Positions 18,665 through 28,731 are shown, counted from the stretch's first letter. The stretch is DNA of 64,000 nucleotides from Pseudoscardovia suis (GCF_002797875.1 NZ_PGFC01000006.1:1-64000); one strand, 5' to 3'. Notes: generated by a model from the sequence alone, not told the origin. A program made the numbers and translations.

Positions 18665-20599
18665 TCAGTTGTTGTTGGCAGCGGCCTTGTTGGCGCGGCG
18701 CTGCTTGGCGTTCCACTTGTACCATGCCTCGCGGTCGAGGATAATCTTGCGCACGCGCACGGATTCAGGCGTGACCTCGACGCACTCGTCGTCGTTGGCG
18801 AAGTCAAGCGACTCCTCCAGGCTCATCTGGATCGGCGGGGTCAGGGTTTCGAGCACGTCAGCAGTGGAGGAACGCATGTTGGTCATGTGCTTCTCGAGCG
18901 TGATGTTCACGTCCATGTCACCGGGCTTGTTGGCAACGCCCACGACCTGGCCTTCGTACACCGGCGACTGCGGCTGCACGAAGAAATCGCCGCGCGCCTG
19001 CAGGCGCTGCATGGCATACGGGCTGGCCTTGCCCTGGCGGTCGCACACCATGGAACCGTTCTGGCGCACCACGATGTCGCCTGCCCACGGGGCGTAGCCG
19101 GCGGAGATGGAGGCGGCGATGCCCGTGCCGCGGGTCTTCGACAGCAGCTGCGCGCGGAAGCCGATCAGGCCGCGGGACGGCACGGTGAATTCCATGCGCA
19201 CCCAGCCGGAGCCGTGGTTCGTCATGGAGTCCATGCGGCCCTTGCGGGCTGCCATGAGCTGCGTGATGTCGCCCATGTATTCCTCGGGGCAGTCGATGGT
19301 CGTGTTCTCCATAGGCTCATACACCTTGCCGTCCACGAGCTTGGTGACCACCTGCGGGCGGCCGACGGTGAGCTCGTAGCCTTCGCGGCGCATCTCCTCG
19401 GCGAGCACGGCGAGGGCGAGTTCGCCACGGCCGCGCACCTCCCATGCGTCAGGGCGTTCGGTGGGCAGCACTTCGATCGACACGTTGCCGATGAGCTCGC
19501 GGTCAAGGCGGTCCTTGAGCATGCGGGCGGTGAGCTTGTGGTCCTTGCCCTCGGTGCCGGCCAGCGGCGAATCGTTGGTGCCGAAGGTCATGGAGATTGC
19601 CGGCGGATCGACGTGGATGAGCGGCAGAGGCTTGGGATCGTTGGGGTCGACGATCGTCTCGCCGATCATGATGTCGCTCACACCGGCGATTGCCACGATG
19701 TCGCCGGGGCCTGCGGTCTGCGCGGGCACGCGGTCAAGGCCTTCGGTGCGCAAAATCTCGGTGAGCTTGAAGTTCTCGATGGATCCGTCGACGCGGGACA
19801 GGCCGTACTGCTTGCCCTTCTCGAGCGTGCCGTTGTAGATGCGCACGAGGCCGAGGCGGCCCAGGTAGTCAGAGGCGTCGATGTTGGTCACGTGCGCCTG
19901 CAGCGGCGCGCCTTCCTCATACTCGGGGGCGGGGATGTTCTTGAGGATGCATTCGAACAGCGGCTCGAGGTTGTCGTTGTCGGGCAGGGCGCCGTCAGCC
20001 GGCTGGTTGACGGATGCGTAGCCAGCCTTCGCCGCGCAGTAGATCACCGGCAGGTCAAGCAGGGAGTCGAGGTCGAGGTCCACGCCTTCCTCGGTGACGT
20101 CCTGCGCCAGGCCGAGCAGCAGGTCGGACGTCTCGGAGACGACTTCGGAGATGCGAGCGTCGGGGCGGTCGGTCTTGTTGATGCACAGGATGACCGGGAG
20201 CTTGGCCTCGAGGGCCTTGCGCAGCACGAAACGGGTCTGCGGCAGCGGGCCTTCGGACGCGTCGACGAGCAGCACGACGCCGTCGACCATGGAGATGCCG
20301 CGCTCGACCTCACCGCCGAAGTCGGCGTGGCCGGGGGTGTCGACGACGTTGATCGTGATGCCGTCGGGCTCGCCCATCTTGGCGGCGAGCGGGCCGGTGT
20401 AACGCACGGCGGTGTTCTTGGCGAGAATCGTGATGCCCTTCTCGCGCTCGATGTCACCGGAGTCCATGACACGGTCAGGCACTTCCTCACGCTCGTTGAA
20501 CACGTGGGATTGCTGGAGCATTGCGTTGACGAGCGTGGTCTTGCCGTGATCAACGTGTGCCACGATTGCCACATTGCGAATGTCCGAGCGAACAGCCAT
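18665..20599 (-). CDS. typA: ribosome-associated GTPase TypA/BipA
   Basis: Translational GTPase of 644 residues, normal length, that binds ribosomes and is needed for growth under stress in other bacteria. GTPase motifs at the N-terminus: [40 protein letters not shown] and [12 protein letters not shown]-like domains and the BipA-specific C-terminal domain follow ([36 protein letters not shown]). The start is the ATG preceded by AGAGG, giving [20 protein letters not shown]. It is transcribed away from parA. Confidence 0.95.
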   Translation of the reverse strand: MAVRSDIRNVAIVAHVDHGKTTLVNAMLQQSHVFNEREEVPDRVMDSGDIEREKGITILAKNTAVRYTGPLAAKMGEPDGITINVVDTPGHADFGGEVERGISMVDGVVLLVDASEGPLPQTRFVLRKALEAKLPVILCINKTDRPDARISEVVSETSDLLLGLAQDVTEEGVDLDLDSLLDLPVIYCAAKAGYASVNQPADGALPDNDNLEPLFECILKNIPAPEYEEGAPLQAHVTNIDASDYLGRLGLVRIYNGTLEKGKQYGLSRVDGSIENFKLTEILRTEGLDRVPAQTAGPGDIVAIAGVSDIMIGETIVDPNDPKPLPLIHVDPPAISMTFGTNDSPLAGTEGKDHKLTARMLKDRLDRELIGNVSIEVLPTERPDAWEVRGRGELALAVLAEEMRREGYELTVGRPQVVTKLVDGKVYEPMENTTIDCPEEYMGDITQLMAARKGRMDSMTNHGSGWVRMEFTVPSRGLIGFRAQLLSKTRGTGIAASISAGYAPWAGDIVVRQNGSMVCDRQGKASPYAMQRLQARGDFFVQPQSPVYEGQVVGVANKPGDMDVNITLEKHMTNMRSSTADVLETLTPPIQMSLEESLDFANDDECVEVTPESVRVRKIILDREAWYKWNAKQRRANKAAANNN

Positions 20600-20886
20600 C
20601 TGTACCTCTTTCTGATTCCTGCGCCGACTGCCCGATGTGGACTCCCCTCTCTTGGCGCACTGCGGGCGCAGTGACGTCACGGTGGGAGCTTCGGTGCTTT
20701 CCCGGAAAGATGTTTGCCGGGTCATGTCAGGTCTAATGAAAACCACTGCGATTGTAAACGTGACATGAGACACCATCATGCCAGAAACGGTATTTTCGTT
20801 GGGATCCCGCCAAAAGACCATCAGATATATTACTTTGTAATACAAATCCTTGGATTTTGGCTAGTTTGCTTGCTAACCTTGGCGGT
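20600..20886. other. divergent typA-parA promoter region
   Basis: An AT-rich spacer between divergent genes. It contains an imperfect palindrome (tttgtaatacaaa, about 20833-20845) and several AT-rich hexamers, but no promoter can be fixed with confidence. Confidence 0.4.
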
Positions 20887-21726
20887 ATGCCTACAGATCT
20901 GCTTGGACGCGAATACCAGACTTTCCCCGCCCCCCGCAAGCTCGAGAGCCACGGGCCGGCGACCATCATCGCCATGTGCAACCAAAAGGGCGGCGTGGGC
21001 AAGACCACGTCGTCCATCAACATCGCCGGTGCGCTGAGCCAATACGGCCGTCGCACGCTCATCGTCGATTTCGATCCGCAGGGCGCCGCCACCGTGGGTC
21101 TGGGCATCAATGCGAACGACGTCGACAAGACCGTGTACACCGCCCTGTTCGACACATCCATGGACGTGCACGACGTGGTGATGCACACGCGCTTCCCCGA
21201 CCTCGACATCATCCCGGCCAACATCGACCTGTCCGCCGCCGAAGTCCAGCTCGTCACCGAAGTGGGCCGTGAGCAATGCCTGGCGAGCGCGCTGCGCCCC
21301 TTGCGCGACGAATACGACTGCATCATCATCGACTGCCAGCCGTCCCTCGGCCTGCTCACCGTCAACGCGCTGACCGCCGCGGACGGCGTCATCATCCCTG
21401 TTGCCGCCGAATACTTCGCATTGCGCGGCGTCGCCCTGCTCATGCAATCCATCGACAAGGTCAAGTCACGCATCAACCCCGGCCTGAAGGTCTATGGCGT
21501 GCTCGTCACGATGTATACGCACACGCTGCATTCCGAGGAAGTCATGCAGCGCATCTACGAAGCGTTCCGCGGCAAGGTGTTCCACTCGGTCATCTCCCGT
21601 TCCATCAAGCTGCCGGACGCGACCGTTGCCGCCGCCCCGATCACGATGTATGCGCCCCAGCACCGCACGGCGCTCGAATACCGCGAAGCGACGCGCGAGA
21701 TCATCGCCCGCGGAATCGTGGCGTAA
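20887..21726 (+). CDS. parA: ParA-family chromosome partitioning ATPase
   Basis: Walker-type ATPase of the ParA/Soj family. The deviant Walker A is CNQKGGVGKTTSSINIAGAL, followed by VDFDPQGAATVGLG and DCQPSLGLLTVNAL. No N-terminal helix-turn-helix, so it is the short chromosomal type (about 280 residues). The ATG at 20887 gives MPTDLLGREYQTF; a TTG 30 bases upstream is a possible earlier start. No parB follows: instead scpA starts 12 bases downstream. The gene order parA-scpA-scpB suggests a role with condensin rather than a plasmid-type system, which is inference. Confidence 0.88.
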   Translation: MPTDLLGREYQTFPAPRKLESHGPATIIAMCNQKGGVGKTTSSINIAGALSQYGRRTLIVDFDPQGAATVGLGINANDVDKTVYTALFDTSMDVHDVVMHTRFPDLDIIPANIDLSAAEVQLVTEVGREQCLASALRPLRDEYDCIIIDCQPSLGLLTVNALTAADGVIIPVAAEYFALRGVALLMQSIDKVKSRINPGLKVYGVLVTMYTHTLHSEEVMQRIYEAFRGKVFHSVISRSIKLPDATVAAAPITMYAPQHRTALEYREATREIIARGIVA

Positions 21727-21738
21727 GGCGCGCCCTGC

Positions 21739-22818
21739 ATGACCAGTGGCGCGCATGACGTCGGATTCATGACGGCGGACCAGGCCGCGGACGAGCCGGC
21801 GGACCGAATCTCAGGCGTCGCAGGCTACGGCATTGATACCGCCGGCCACGGCGCCGATGCCAGTGAGGCGGAATCCTCGTTCGCCGTCAACCTCGCCGCC
21901 TACCAAGGTCCGTTCGATGTGCTGCTGTCGCTTATTTCGCAGCGCAAGCTCGAGCTCACGCAGATCTCTCTGTCGCAGATCACCGGCGAGTTCATCGATT
22001 ATGTGCGAGAGCTGGACGAATCGCATGGCGCGGAGGAGACCAGCGCCTTCATCGACGTCGCGTCCATTCTGATCGAGGCGAAATCAGCTGCCCTGCTCCC
22101 CCATGACGAGCAGCAGGCGGCGGCCGACGAGCAGACGCTGGAGGCATTGCGCGAACGCGATCTGCTGTTTGCCAGGCTGCTGCAATACAAGGCGTTCAAG
22201 CAGGCGGGCGAGGACTTTCGCGCGAGGTGGGCTGCGAACGCCGGGCGCTTCCCGCATCCCGGGGCGATTGACCCCGCGGTGGCACAGCTGTTGCCCGAAT
22301 TGGTGTGGACGGTGACGCCGACCGACCTGGCGCGCATCGCGGCGCGCGTGATCGCGAACGCCCCCGCCGACCATGTAAGCGTGCGGCAGCTGCATGTGCC
22401 TCTCGCCGACCTGCGTGAGCAGGCAGCCATCGTTCGTGCCAAACTGCGCGCCGCTGGAGACAAAACAGACGTGACCTTCACCGACTTGGTGGCGGACACC
22501 TCCACGCGCGGTGAGATCGTGGCGCGGTTCATGGCGCTGCTCGCGTTCTTCAAGCAGGGCGTCGTGCAATTCAGACAGGCCGGTCCGTTCGAACCGCTGC
22601 ACGTGCGGTGGGTGAGCGCCAACGAAAGCGATGACGAGGCGATGGTCGCGCGCATCGACACGGCGGATTTCGATCCTGTCAATGCAACGGATGGCGCAGG
22701 CGCCGCAAAGAGCCGGAATCCAGGCGCACCAGATTCCGGTACCGCCGATTCGCCCGCGGATCGCGAAGAACCCGCGCAGAAAACACAACACGCACAGGAA
22801 GAGGAAAACCGTGGCTGA
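21739..22818 (+). CDS. scpA: segregation and condensation protein A
   Basis: Kleisin subunit of the SMC-ScpAB condensin complex. The family N-terminus is clear after about 45 extra residues: FAVNLAAYQGPFDVLLSLIS, then ITGEFIDYVRELDES and EAKSAALLP. A winged-helix C-terminal part (VTFTDLVADTSTRGEIVARF, MALLAFFKQGVVQFRQ) binds the SMC head. A charged, low-complexity tail of about 50 residues follows. It lies between parA and scpB, and overlaps scpB by 8 bases. The SMC partner is encoded at 49756-53724. Confidence 0.92.
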   Translation: MTSGAHDVGFMTADQAADEPADRISGVAGYGIDTAGHGADASEAESSFAVNLAAYQGPFDVLLSLISQRKLELTQISLSQITGEFIDYVRELDESHGAEETSAFIDVASILIEAKSAALLPHDEQQAAADEQTLEALRERDLLFARLLQYKAFKQAGEDFRARWAANAGRFPHPGAIDPAVAQLLPELVWTVTPTDLARIAARVIANAPADHVSVRQLHVPLADLREQAAIVRAKLRAAGDKTDVTFTDLVADTSTRGEIVARFMALLAFFKQGVVQFRQAGPFEPLHVRWVSANESDDEAMVARIDTADFDPVNATDGAGAAKSRNPGAPDSGTADSPADREEPAQKTQHAQEEENRG

Positions 22819-23431
22819 CGAACATGACGCACATGCACCGATTCCAGTCCCGGAGCAGCTGGAATTGTCCGCCGAGGATGTCAAACCGGCGATGGAGGCG
22901 ATCCTCATGGCGACGGACGACCCCCTTCACGCCGCGGACTTCGCGCGGGTGCTGGGCTGCCCGCTGGACGAGGCGACCAGGCTGCTTGCCGAGCTCGCTG
23001 ACGACTACGACGCGCAGGGACGGGGATTCGAACTGCGCCACACTGCGCGCGGATGGCAGTATGCGAGCCGCGGGAAATTCGAAAGCATCGTCAGCCATTT
23101 CGTGACGGACGGCCAGACGGCGAAACTGTCGCAAGCCGCCCTCGAAGCCTTGGCGATCATCGCTTACAAACAGCCGGTGACGCGAGCGCAGGTGGCTGCG
23201 ATCCGCGGAGTGAATTCGGATGGCGTCATCCGTTCCCTCAGCGTGCGTGGTCTCATCCGCACGATGGGCGAAGACGAGGAATCTCACGCCACGCTGCTGG
23301 GCACGTCCGCGTTATTCCTTGACTACATGGGCATCGAATCACTGCAGCAGCTGCCGCCGCTCGCCCCATTCCTGCCATCCCAGTCGGCGGCGAACTCCGA
23401 TGATGCGGCGCGCCTCGAGGAACAGGGCTGA
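22811..23431 (+). CDS. scpB: segregation and condensation protein B
   Basis: Winged-helix partner of ScpA. A GTG start at 22811 is chosen because AGGAAGAGGAAAACC precedes it and the family begins shortly after (LSAEDVKPAMEAILMATDDP). Conserved segments: GRGFELRHTARGWQYASR, KLSQAALEALAIIAYKQPVT, RGVNSDGVIRSLSVRGLI. The 206 residues are normal length. It overlaps scpA by 8 bases, so translation is coupled. Confidence 0.92.
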   Translation: MADEHDAHAPIPVPEQLELSAEDVKPAMEAILMATDDPLHAADFARVLGCPLDEATRLLAELADDYDAQGRGFELRHTARGWQYASRGKFESIVSHFVTDGQTAKLSQAALEALAIIAYKQPVTRAQVAAIRGVNSDGVIRSLSVRGLIRTMGEDEESHATLLGTSALFLDYMGIESLQQLPPLAPFLPSQSAANSDDAARLEEQG

Positions 23432-23440
23432 ACGCAGCGC

Positions 23441-23525
23441 GATGTCACCGTGCACACGATGTCACAGTGCACGCAATATCATCGTGCACGCGATGTCACT
23501 GTGCACGCAGTATCACCGTGCGCGC
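23441..23525. repeat. 17-bp tandem repeat, five copies
   Basis: Five head-to-tail units with consensus gatgtcaccgtgcacgc run between the scpB stop and the last codons of xerD. Each unit contains the near-palindrome gtgcac. Units 1, 2 and 4 are closest; units 3 and 5 differ at two to four positions. The last copy overlaps the xerD stop codon. Confidence 0.9.
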
Positions 23526-24517
23526 GGATGACTCATCACATAGGTCTCGATGAGCGTCTGCGGCGTCACGTGCGTATAGATTTGCGTCGTGGTGACGGAG
23601 GCATGGCCGAGCATCTCCTGCACGGTGCGCACGTCCGCGCCACCCTGCAGCAAGTGGGTGGCGCAGCTGTGGCGCAGCGTATGCGGGTGTATCGGCTTGT
23701 TGATGCCTGCCCGTTGGGCACACGTGCGCACGACCTCCCACACGGATTGCCGGGAGATGCGCGCCCCGCGTTTGTTGAGAAAAACAGCTTGGAACTCCTG
23801 CCCCTTGCTGCGGGCGCGTGCCTGCAGCACAGGACGTGCGGATTCCAAGTACCGTTCCATCGCCGTGACCGCATACGATCCCATCGGCACGAGCCGCTGC
23901 TTGCTGCCTTTGCCGGTGACGCGGGCGAGGCGTTCCTCCAAGTCCATGTCGGTCAAATCCAGCCCCACGGCCTCGCTCACACGGCAGCCAGTGGCATACA
24001 TGAATTCCAGCAGCGCGCGATCACGCAATGCCACCGGATCCGTCGGCTGCCCCGCCGCCTGTTCGGCTCCCTCACGGTATGCGGCGTCGGGGCACGCCGC
24101 CTGCAGCAGCCGCTCGACCTCATCAATCGTCAATACATCCGGCAGGTCGGATGCCGCCTTGGGCGGGCGCACGCCCAGCGTGGGGTCAGCCTGCACCAGC
24201 CCTTCGGAAATCGCGAAACGATACAACTCCCTCACTGCGGACAGCCGCCGCGCCACGGAATGCGGCGCCTCGCCCGCCAGCGACGCCACGAAATCCTCCA
24301 CATCGCCCCTGCCGACGGCATCCAATGATCCGATGCCCCGGGATTGCAGAAACTCATGGTATTTCGCAAGGTCGGCGCCGTAGGCCAAGCGCGTGGCGTG
24401 CGCCAAGCCTTTCTCGACCGTCGCATACCCTAGGAACCTGTCAATGACGTCCGCAACGCCGCCGCGGCCAGCCTGCCGGCCCGGCTGCCGAAGCGGCTGC
24501 GTGGTTCCAGGCATCAT
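23513..24517 (-). CDS. xerD: tyrosine recombinase XerD
   Basis: Chromosome-dimer resolution recombinase of 334 residues. Core-binding domain: FLGYATVEKGLAHATRLAYG. Catalytic residues: Arg in YATGCRVSEAVGL, Lys in VTGKGSKQRLVPMG, HTLRHSCATHLLQGG, His in MLGHASVTTTQ and the nucleophilic Tyr in IYTHV. It lacks the large insertions of the XerC at 12042-13364. Its start overlaps the dxs stop by an ATGA, so it is co-transcribed with dxs, an arrangement with no obvious functional link. It converges on scpB. Confidence 0.9.
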   Translation of the reverse strand: MMPGTTQPLRQPGRQAGRGGVADVIDRFLGYATVEKGLAHATRLAYGADLAKYHEFLQSRGIGSLDAVGRGDVEDFVASLAGEAPHSVARRLSAVRELYRFAISEGLVQADPTLGVRPPKAASDLPDVLTIDEVERLLQAACPDAAYREGAEQAAGQPTDPVALRDRALLEFMYATGCRVSEAVGLDLTDMDLEERLARVTGKGSKQRLVPMGSYAVTAMERYLESARPVLQARARSKGQEFQAVFLNKRGARISRQSVWEVVRTCAQRAGINKPIHPHTLRHSCATHLLQGGADVRTVQEMLGHASVTTTQIYTHVTPQTLIETYVMSHPRAR

Positions 24518-26385
24518 GCCGCCGCCACGGTTGGGGAGAACGACGCCTCCGTGCCGTGCAATGAGCCGCTCTGGGCACCGCCCCGCATAGTGCCCTGTGC
24601 ATTGCCCTGCGTATTGCCTTGCGCGTCACGCAGCGCTCGCTCCACGTCACGCGTGATGGAGACGGGATCCAGCCCGTTGCGTCGCATGACCTCCGCGGGA
24701 TCGAAACGATCAATGTATTCCTTGGCGAAGCCATAGGTGAGCACGCGCATGGACGTGGGCGCATAGAAGGCGGCGACCTTCTGACCGAATCCGCCGGAAA
24801 GAATGCCGTCTTCGAGCGTCACGACCACGCGATGGTCACGCTGCAACCCGCGCAGCAGCGTGTCGTCAACGCCGGAGATGAACAGCGGGTTGATGAGCGT
24901 GGCGTTGATCCCCAGCGTGCGCTGCAGTTCATCGACGACCTGCTCGCCCAAATGGTAGAAGTCGCCTGCCGCCACCACCGCCACGTCGCTGCCTCGCTGG
25001 GTCACTTCGAAACGGTTCGTCTGAGAATAATCCCGACGCACGGCACGCTGCCCCGAATGCCTCATCTGCCCAGCAGGCACGCGGATCGCGACAGGACCGT
25101 CGGTCTGCGCCACCGACCACTCCATCATCGCGTCCAATTCCTCCACCGTGGTGGGCGCCAGATACACGAGACCGGGGATGTTGCCAATCATCGCGATGTC
25201 GAACAGCCCCAGGTGCGTCACATCGTTCGCGCCCCAGATGGAGCCGCTGGCGATGCAAAAGGTCGCCAGCGAGCCGTTGACGCACACGTCTTGCATCATC
25301 TGGTCATAGGTGCGTTGCAAAAAGCTCGAATACATGCCCACCACCGGCTTGCCACCGCCCTTGGCCATGCCTGACGCCATGGCAATCGCCTGCTCCTCGG
25401 CGATGCCCACATCCACGAGCTGGGCGCCGGCCTGGGCGCGACGCTCGGGGGTGAAGTCGAAGACGGTGGGCGTGCCTGCGATGATGCCGGTCACCTCCGG
25501 GTCCCGCTGCATCATGCGCAGCAGTTGGTCGCCGGCTTCCGTCTGGTATGTGCGCTGATGCGGCTTGAGGGACTTCCCCGTCGATTCGTCGAACGCGGAA
25601 TGCCAGTGCCATTCCTCCTTGTCACGCTCGGCGGGCGCATACCCCAGGCCTTTGAGCGTGTGGATGTGCACAACCACCGGATGGTCGGTGTCCTTGACGG
25701 ATTCGAACGCTTCGATCAGGGCGTCGATGTCGTTGCCCTTGTCGACATAACGGTAATCCAGTCCCAGCGCGGTGAACGGGTTCTCGGGACTCATGCCCTG
25801 CGATTCGCGCAGCTTGGCGAGGCTGCGATACAAGCCACCGTGGTTCTCGGCGATCGACATGCCGTTGTCGTTGACGACGATGATCATGTTGGAATTCAGT
25901 TCGCTGCCCACGAAGTCGAGCCCTTCCAACGCTTCCCCGCCGCTGAGCGAACCGTCGCCGATGATGGCGACGACGTTGCCGCTGCCGTGGCGCATGTCGC
26001 GTGCCTTTGCCAGGCCGCTCGCCAAAGAGATGGACGTGGAGGTATGCCCGGTGCGGAACAGGTCGTAGTCGCTTTCGTTCGGTTCGCTGAAGCCGGAGAC
26101 GTCGTTGTATTTGCTTTCGTCGAGGAATGCGTCCTTACGGCCGGTGAGCATTTTGTGCGTGTAGCTTTGATGGCTGACGTCGAACACGATCTTGTCATCG
26201 GGACCTTGGAACACGTAATGCAGAGCGATGGTCGCCTCCACGAATCCAAGGTTCGAACCCACGTGGCCCCCACGCTTGGAAAGCTTGTGAATGAGCGCAC
26301 GGCGGATCTCCGAGGCCAGGGCGACCCGCTGCTCACTCGTCAAAGCGAGAAGGTCATGCGGTCCGTCGATTGTCTCGAGATACAT
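24514..26385 (-). CDS. dxs: 1-deoxy-D-xylulose-5-phosphate synthase
   Basis: Thiamine-diphosphate enzyme that condenses pyruvate and glyceraldehyde 3-phosphate. The product feeds the MEP isoprenoid route and is also the carbon source for the ThiG thiazole reaction. Seen: HVGSNLGFVEATIALHYVF, the cofactor motif IGDGSLSGGEALEGLD, and the transketolase-type centre DVGIAEEQAIAMASGMAKGG. 623 residues is normal. A short low-complexity tail ends the protein. The IspH step of the same pathway is at 44713-45795. Confidence 0.94.
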   Translation of the reverse strand: MYLETIDGPHDLLALTSEQRVALASEIRRALIHKLSKRGGHVGSNLGFVEATIALHYVFQGPDDKIVFDVSHQSYTHKMLTGRKDAFLDESKYNDVSGFSEPNESDYDLFRTGHTSTSISLASGLAKARDMRHGSGNVVAIIGDGSLSGGEALEGLDFVGSELNSNMIIVVNDNGMSIAENHGGLYRSLAKLRESQGMSPENPFTALGLDYRYVDKGNDIDALIEAFESVKDTDHPVVVHIHTLKGLGYAPAERDKEEWHWHSAFDESTGKSLKPHQRTYQTEAGDQLLRMMQRDPEVTGIIAGTPTVFDFTPERRAQAGAQLVDVGIAEEQAIAMASGMAKGGGKPVVGMYSSFLQRTYDQMMQDVCVNGSLATFCIASGSIWGANDVTHLGLFDIAMIGNIPGLVYLAPTTVEELDAMMEWSVAQTDGPVAIRVPAGQMRHSGQRAVRRDYSQTNRFEVTQRGSDVAVVAAGDFYHLGEQVVDELQRTLGINATLINPLFISGVDDTLLRGLQRDHRVVVTLEDGILSGGFGQKVAAFYAPTSMRVLTYGFAKEYIDRFDPAEVMRRNGLDPVSITRDVERALRDAQGNTQGNAQGTMRGGAQSGSLHGTEASFSPTVAAA

Positions 26386-26560
26386 CGGAAAATCCCCTTT
26401 CAGTATTCACGGGTAGCTTACACGCGTGAGTCGCCGCTGGACGCCCAGTGCTACGAATCTTGGCGAAATCTTCGCATTCGACACGCCCCAAGGCACAATG
26501 AACGTATGCCTGAATCACGATACCTGTCGTAAAAACGCCATACCTATCTTACACAACGAA

Positions 26561-26591
26561 AAAGTCCCGCATCTTGATGATGCGGGACTTT
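26561..26591 (-). terminator. rplT operon terminator
   Basis: A perfect 13-bp stem (aaagtcccgcatc paired with gatgcgggacttt) with a 5-base loop, followed on the minus strand by a T run. It lies about 100 bases after the rplT stop. Confidence 0.92.
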
Positions 26592-26688
26592 CCCAAAGTC
26601 ATGCCGTTGCGCAGTGACACCGGCATACAGTGACACCGTTACACGGACCCTGCTGGGGTCAATGCCGATGCACCTTGCAGCAGTCAGC

Positions 26689-27072
26689 TCAGGCGGCGAC
26701 CGGAGCGTTCACATCCTCGGGCAGAGCGGCCTTGGCCTGTGCCACGATGGCGGAGAAGGCAGCCGGGTCGTTCACGGCAAGCTCAGCGAGAGCGCGGCGG
26801 TCGAGTTCGATGCCGGCCAGGTGCAGGCCCTGGATGAAGCGGTTGTAAGTCAGGCCCTCGTTGCGCACAGCGGCGTTGATACGAGAAATCCACAGCTTGC
26901 GGAAGTCGCCCTTGCGAGCCTTGCGGTCGCGGAAGTTGTAGTTAAAGGAGTGAAGCAGCTGCTCCTTAGCGCGACGATACAGGCGAGAACGGGTACCGCG
27001 GTAACCCTTCGCGCGCTCGAGCGTTGCGCGACGCTTCTTGTGGGCATTGACTGCGCGCTTGACACGTGCCAT
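26689..27072 (-). CDS. rplT: 50S ribosomal protein L20
   Basis: Ribosomal protein bL20, 127 residues. The conserved N-terminus [20 protein letters not shown] and the segment [20 protein letters not shown] are typical. It binds 23S rRNA early in large-subunit assembly, and in other bacteria it represses its own operon. Last gene of infC-rpmI-rplT. Confidence 0.97.
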   Translation of the reverse strand: MARVKRAVNAHKKRRATLERAKGYRGTRSRLYRRAKEQLLHSFNYNFRDRKARKGDFRKLWISRINAAVRNEGLTYNRFIQGLHLAGIELDRRALAELAVNDPAAFSAIVAQAKAALPEDVNAPVAA

Positions 27073-27125
27073 GTTAGTTCCTCAGCTTTCCTTAAAATCC
27101 GTAAATCTACTGTGCTCCGGGCCTA

Positions 27126-27320
27126 TCACAGACCGAGCATCTTCTTCATGTTCTTGCTCTGCGAGTTCGCCAGCACGCCATCCTCGGAAAGGTGACGACG
27201 GTTGCGAGCGGACTTGTGCTCCAGGTTGTGGCGCATGCCGCAGCCTGCGTGCATGAGCTTGCCGGAACCCGTGACGCGGATTCGCTTGGAGGCGGCGGAG
27301 TTGGACTTCATCTTCGGCAT
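27126..27320 (-). CDS. rpmI: 50S ribosomal protein L35
   Basis: Ribosomal protein bL35, 64 residues, starting [20 protein letters not shown] and ending with a lysine-rich helix ([10 protein letters not shown]). The ATG at 27320 has the right family length; the open frame continues far upstream only as a shadow of infC. It sits between infC and rplT. Confidence 0.96.
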   Translation of the reverse strand: MPKMKSNSAASKRIRVTGSGKLMHAGCGMRHNLEHKSARNRRHLSEDGVLANSQSKNMKKMLGL

Positions 27321-27438
27321 TGCTGCCCTCCTTGTTTGTTTTCTTCGGTTAGGAAGCTTGTGGTGGCTTGGGCTTGGGGCAAGGCGTTGCATCGCAACCC
27401 CTGCTGCCGGCCACGCGGCCGCGCTGTGTGCGGGGCGT

Positions 27439-28314
27439 TCAGCGCTCCGAATGACCGGAACGGGAACCAGACCTGCCGCCGGAACGCGAACCGGACCTGC
27501 CGGCGCCCCTACCCGACTGGTGGTGGGAAGCGGACGGCTTGGGTGCCGAAGGCTTGGGAGCGTCATGCTCGGCCTTGGACTCCGGCGCAGCCTGTGCGCT
27601 TTCGGCCGGCGCGGAATCCGCAGGCTTGGAAGCGGCGGCCTGTGCGGCTGCTGCCTCGACCTTTTCGACGGATGCCTTTGCTTCGGCTGCTGCCTTGGCC
27701 TGCGCATCCTGCTTGGCGGCGAGGCGGGCGGCCTGACGGGCCTGGCGCTCAGCGCGGGACTCGGCGCCACGGCGCCTCTGCTCGGACTGGGTGTGCACCT
27801 TCTTGCCCTTGGGCGCAAGCGTCATGATGATGTTGCGGCCCTCCTGCTTCGGCTGGGACTCGATCGTGCCGTATTCCTCCACCTCGGCGGCAAGGCGGCG
27901 CAGAAGCTCGACACCGCCGATGGGGCGGGACTGCTCGCGGCCGCGAAGCATGATGGTCACCTTGACCTTGTCGCCACCGGAGAGGAAGCGGATCACATGA
28001 CCCTTCTTCACCTCGAAATCGTGGTCGTCGATCTTCAGGCGGAAACGGATTTCCTTGATTTCGGCGGTGCTTTGGTTGCGGCGAGCTTCACGAGCCTTGA
28101 TCTTCTCGTTGTACTTGAACTTGCCGTAATCGATAAGCTTTGCCACGGGCGGCTTGGCGTTAGGCGCGACCTCGACGAGATCGAGATTTGCCTCACGCGC
28201 AAGGTTCTGGGCGACGGAGGTGGCGATGACGCCGACCTGCTCGCCCTTGGGGCCGATAAGGCGCACCTGCGGAACGCGAATCTCCTCGTTTATGCGTGGT
28301 TCGTCGCTGATGAT
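27439..28314 (-). CDS. infC: translation initiation factor IF-3, probable AUC start
   Basis: IF-3 selects the start codon on the 30S subunit. The N-terminal domain ([20 protein letters not shown]) and C-terminal domain ([31 protein letters not shown]) are complete. After about residue 175 there is an extra tail of some 115 residues, rich in Ala, Lys and Ser and ending in Arg-Ser-Gly repeats. The start is unusual: no ATG, GTG or TTG fits. An ATC at 28312-28314 is preceded by GAGGA at eight bases and begins the protein exactly where the family does. An ATG at 28398 is in frame but has no ribosome-binding site. IF-3 genes in other bacteria use rare start codons for self-regulation. Confidence 0.9.
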   Translation of the reverse strand: MISDEPRINEEIRVPQVRLIGPKGEQVGVIATSVAQNLAREANLDLVEVAPNAKPPVAKLIDYGKFKYNEKIKAREARRNQSTAEIKEIRFRLKIDDHDFEVKKGHVIRFLSGGDKVKVTIMLRGREQSRPIGGVELLRRLAAEVEEYGTIESQPKQEGRNIIMTLAPKGKKVHTQSEQRRRGAESRAERQARQAARLAAKQDAQAKAAAEAKASVEKVEAAAAQAAASKPADSAPAESAQAAPESKAEHDAPKPSAPKPSASHHQSGRGAGRSGSRSGGRSGSRSGHSER

Positions 28315-28731
28315 AACTCCAATCCTCGTTGCGTTCGGATTGTGAGGATTCCCTGTGTCGTGCCGTTGACCCGACCGCTCGCCTGCCATTCCCACCATCG
28401 GAAGTCACAAGCATTTGCGAATCATGACGCACCAGCGACCTTCGCGACTCATCGCGCCGGCTTTCGCTTCGTGCAACGCCATGGAATGCGCTTCTTCCAT
28501 CTTGCGTGACCCGCAAGCGAAGCGCCACAGCCTCAAGCTGCCATCCATACGTGGCGTTTGCCATGACCCGAAACCTCCAGGGCTTCCAGGTGGGACCAGA
28601 CAACCGTCAAGGATGCCTTGCAATCCGCTTTCTTGATTTCTCAAGCCTTGAGTAGTTTACCACACCACCACCCCGGCGTGTCGCGCAACAGCCATCTCGG
28701 CGGCAACCACCGAAAAATTCGCTCATGGGGC
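28315..28731 (-). promoter_or_regulatory. infC leader region
   Basis: Some 330-400 bases of non-coding sequence precede infC on the minus strand. A hairpin-forming cttgatttctcaag lies at 28631-28644, and TAAACT at about 28655-28660 (minus strand) could be a -10. Long leaders before infC-rpmI-rplT commonly carry autoregulation; I could not identify a known leader motif. A specific ncRNA is not claimed. Confidence 0.35.

Noticed and set aside
18527-20674. Long plus-strand open frame antisense to typA
   Set aside because: Mirrors the codon bias of typA and has no family features.
23441-23525. CRISPR array
   Set aside because: Head-to-tail 17-bp units without spacers, and no cas genes nearby.
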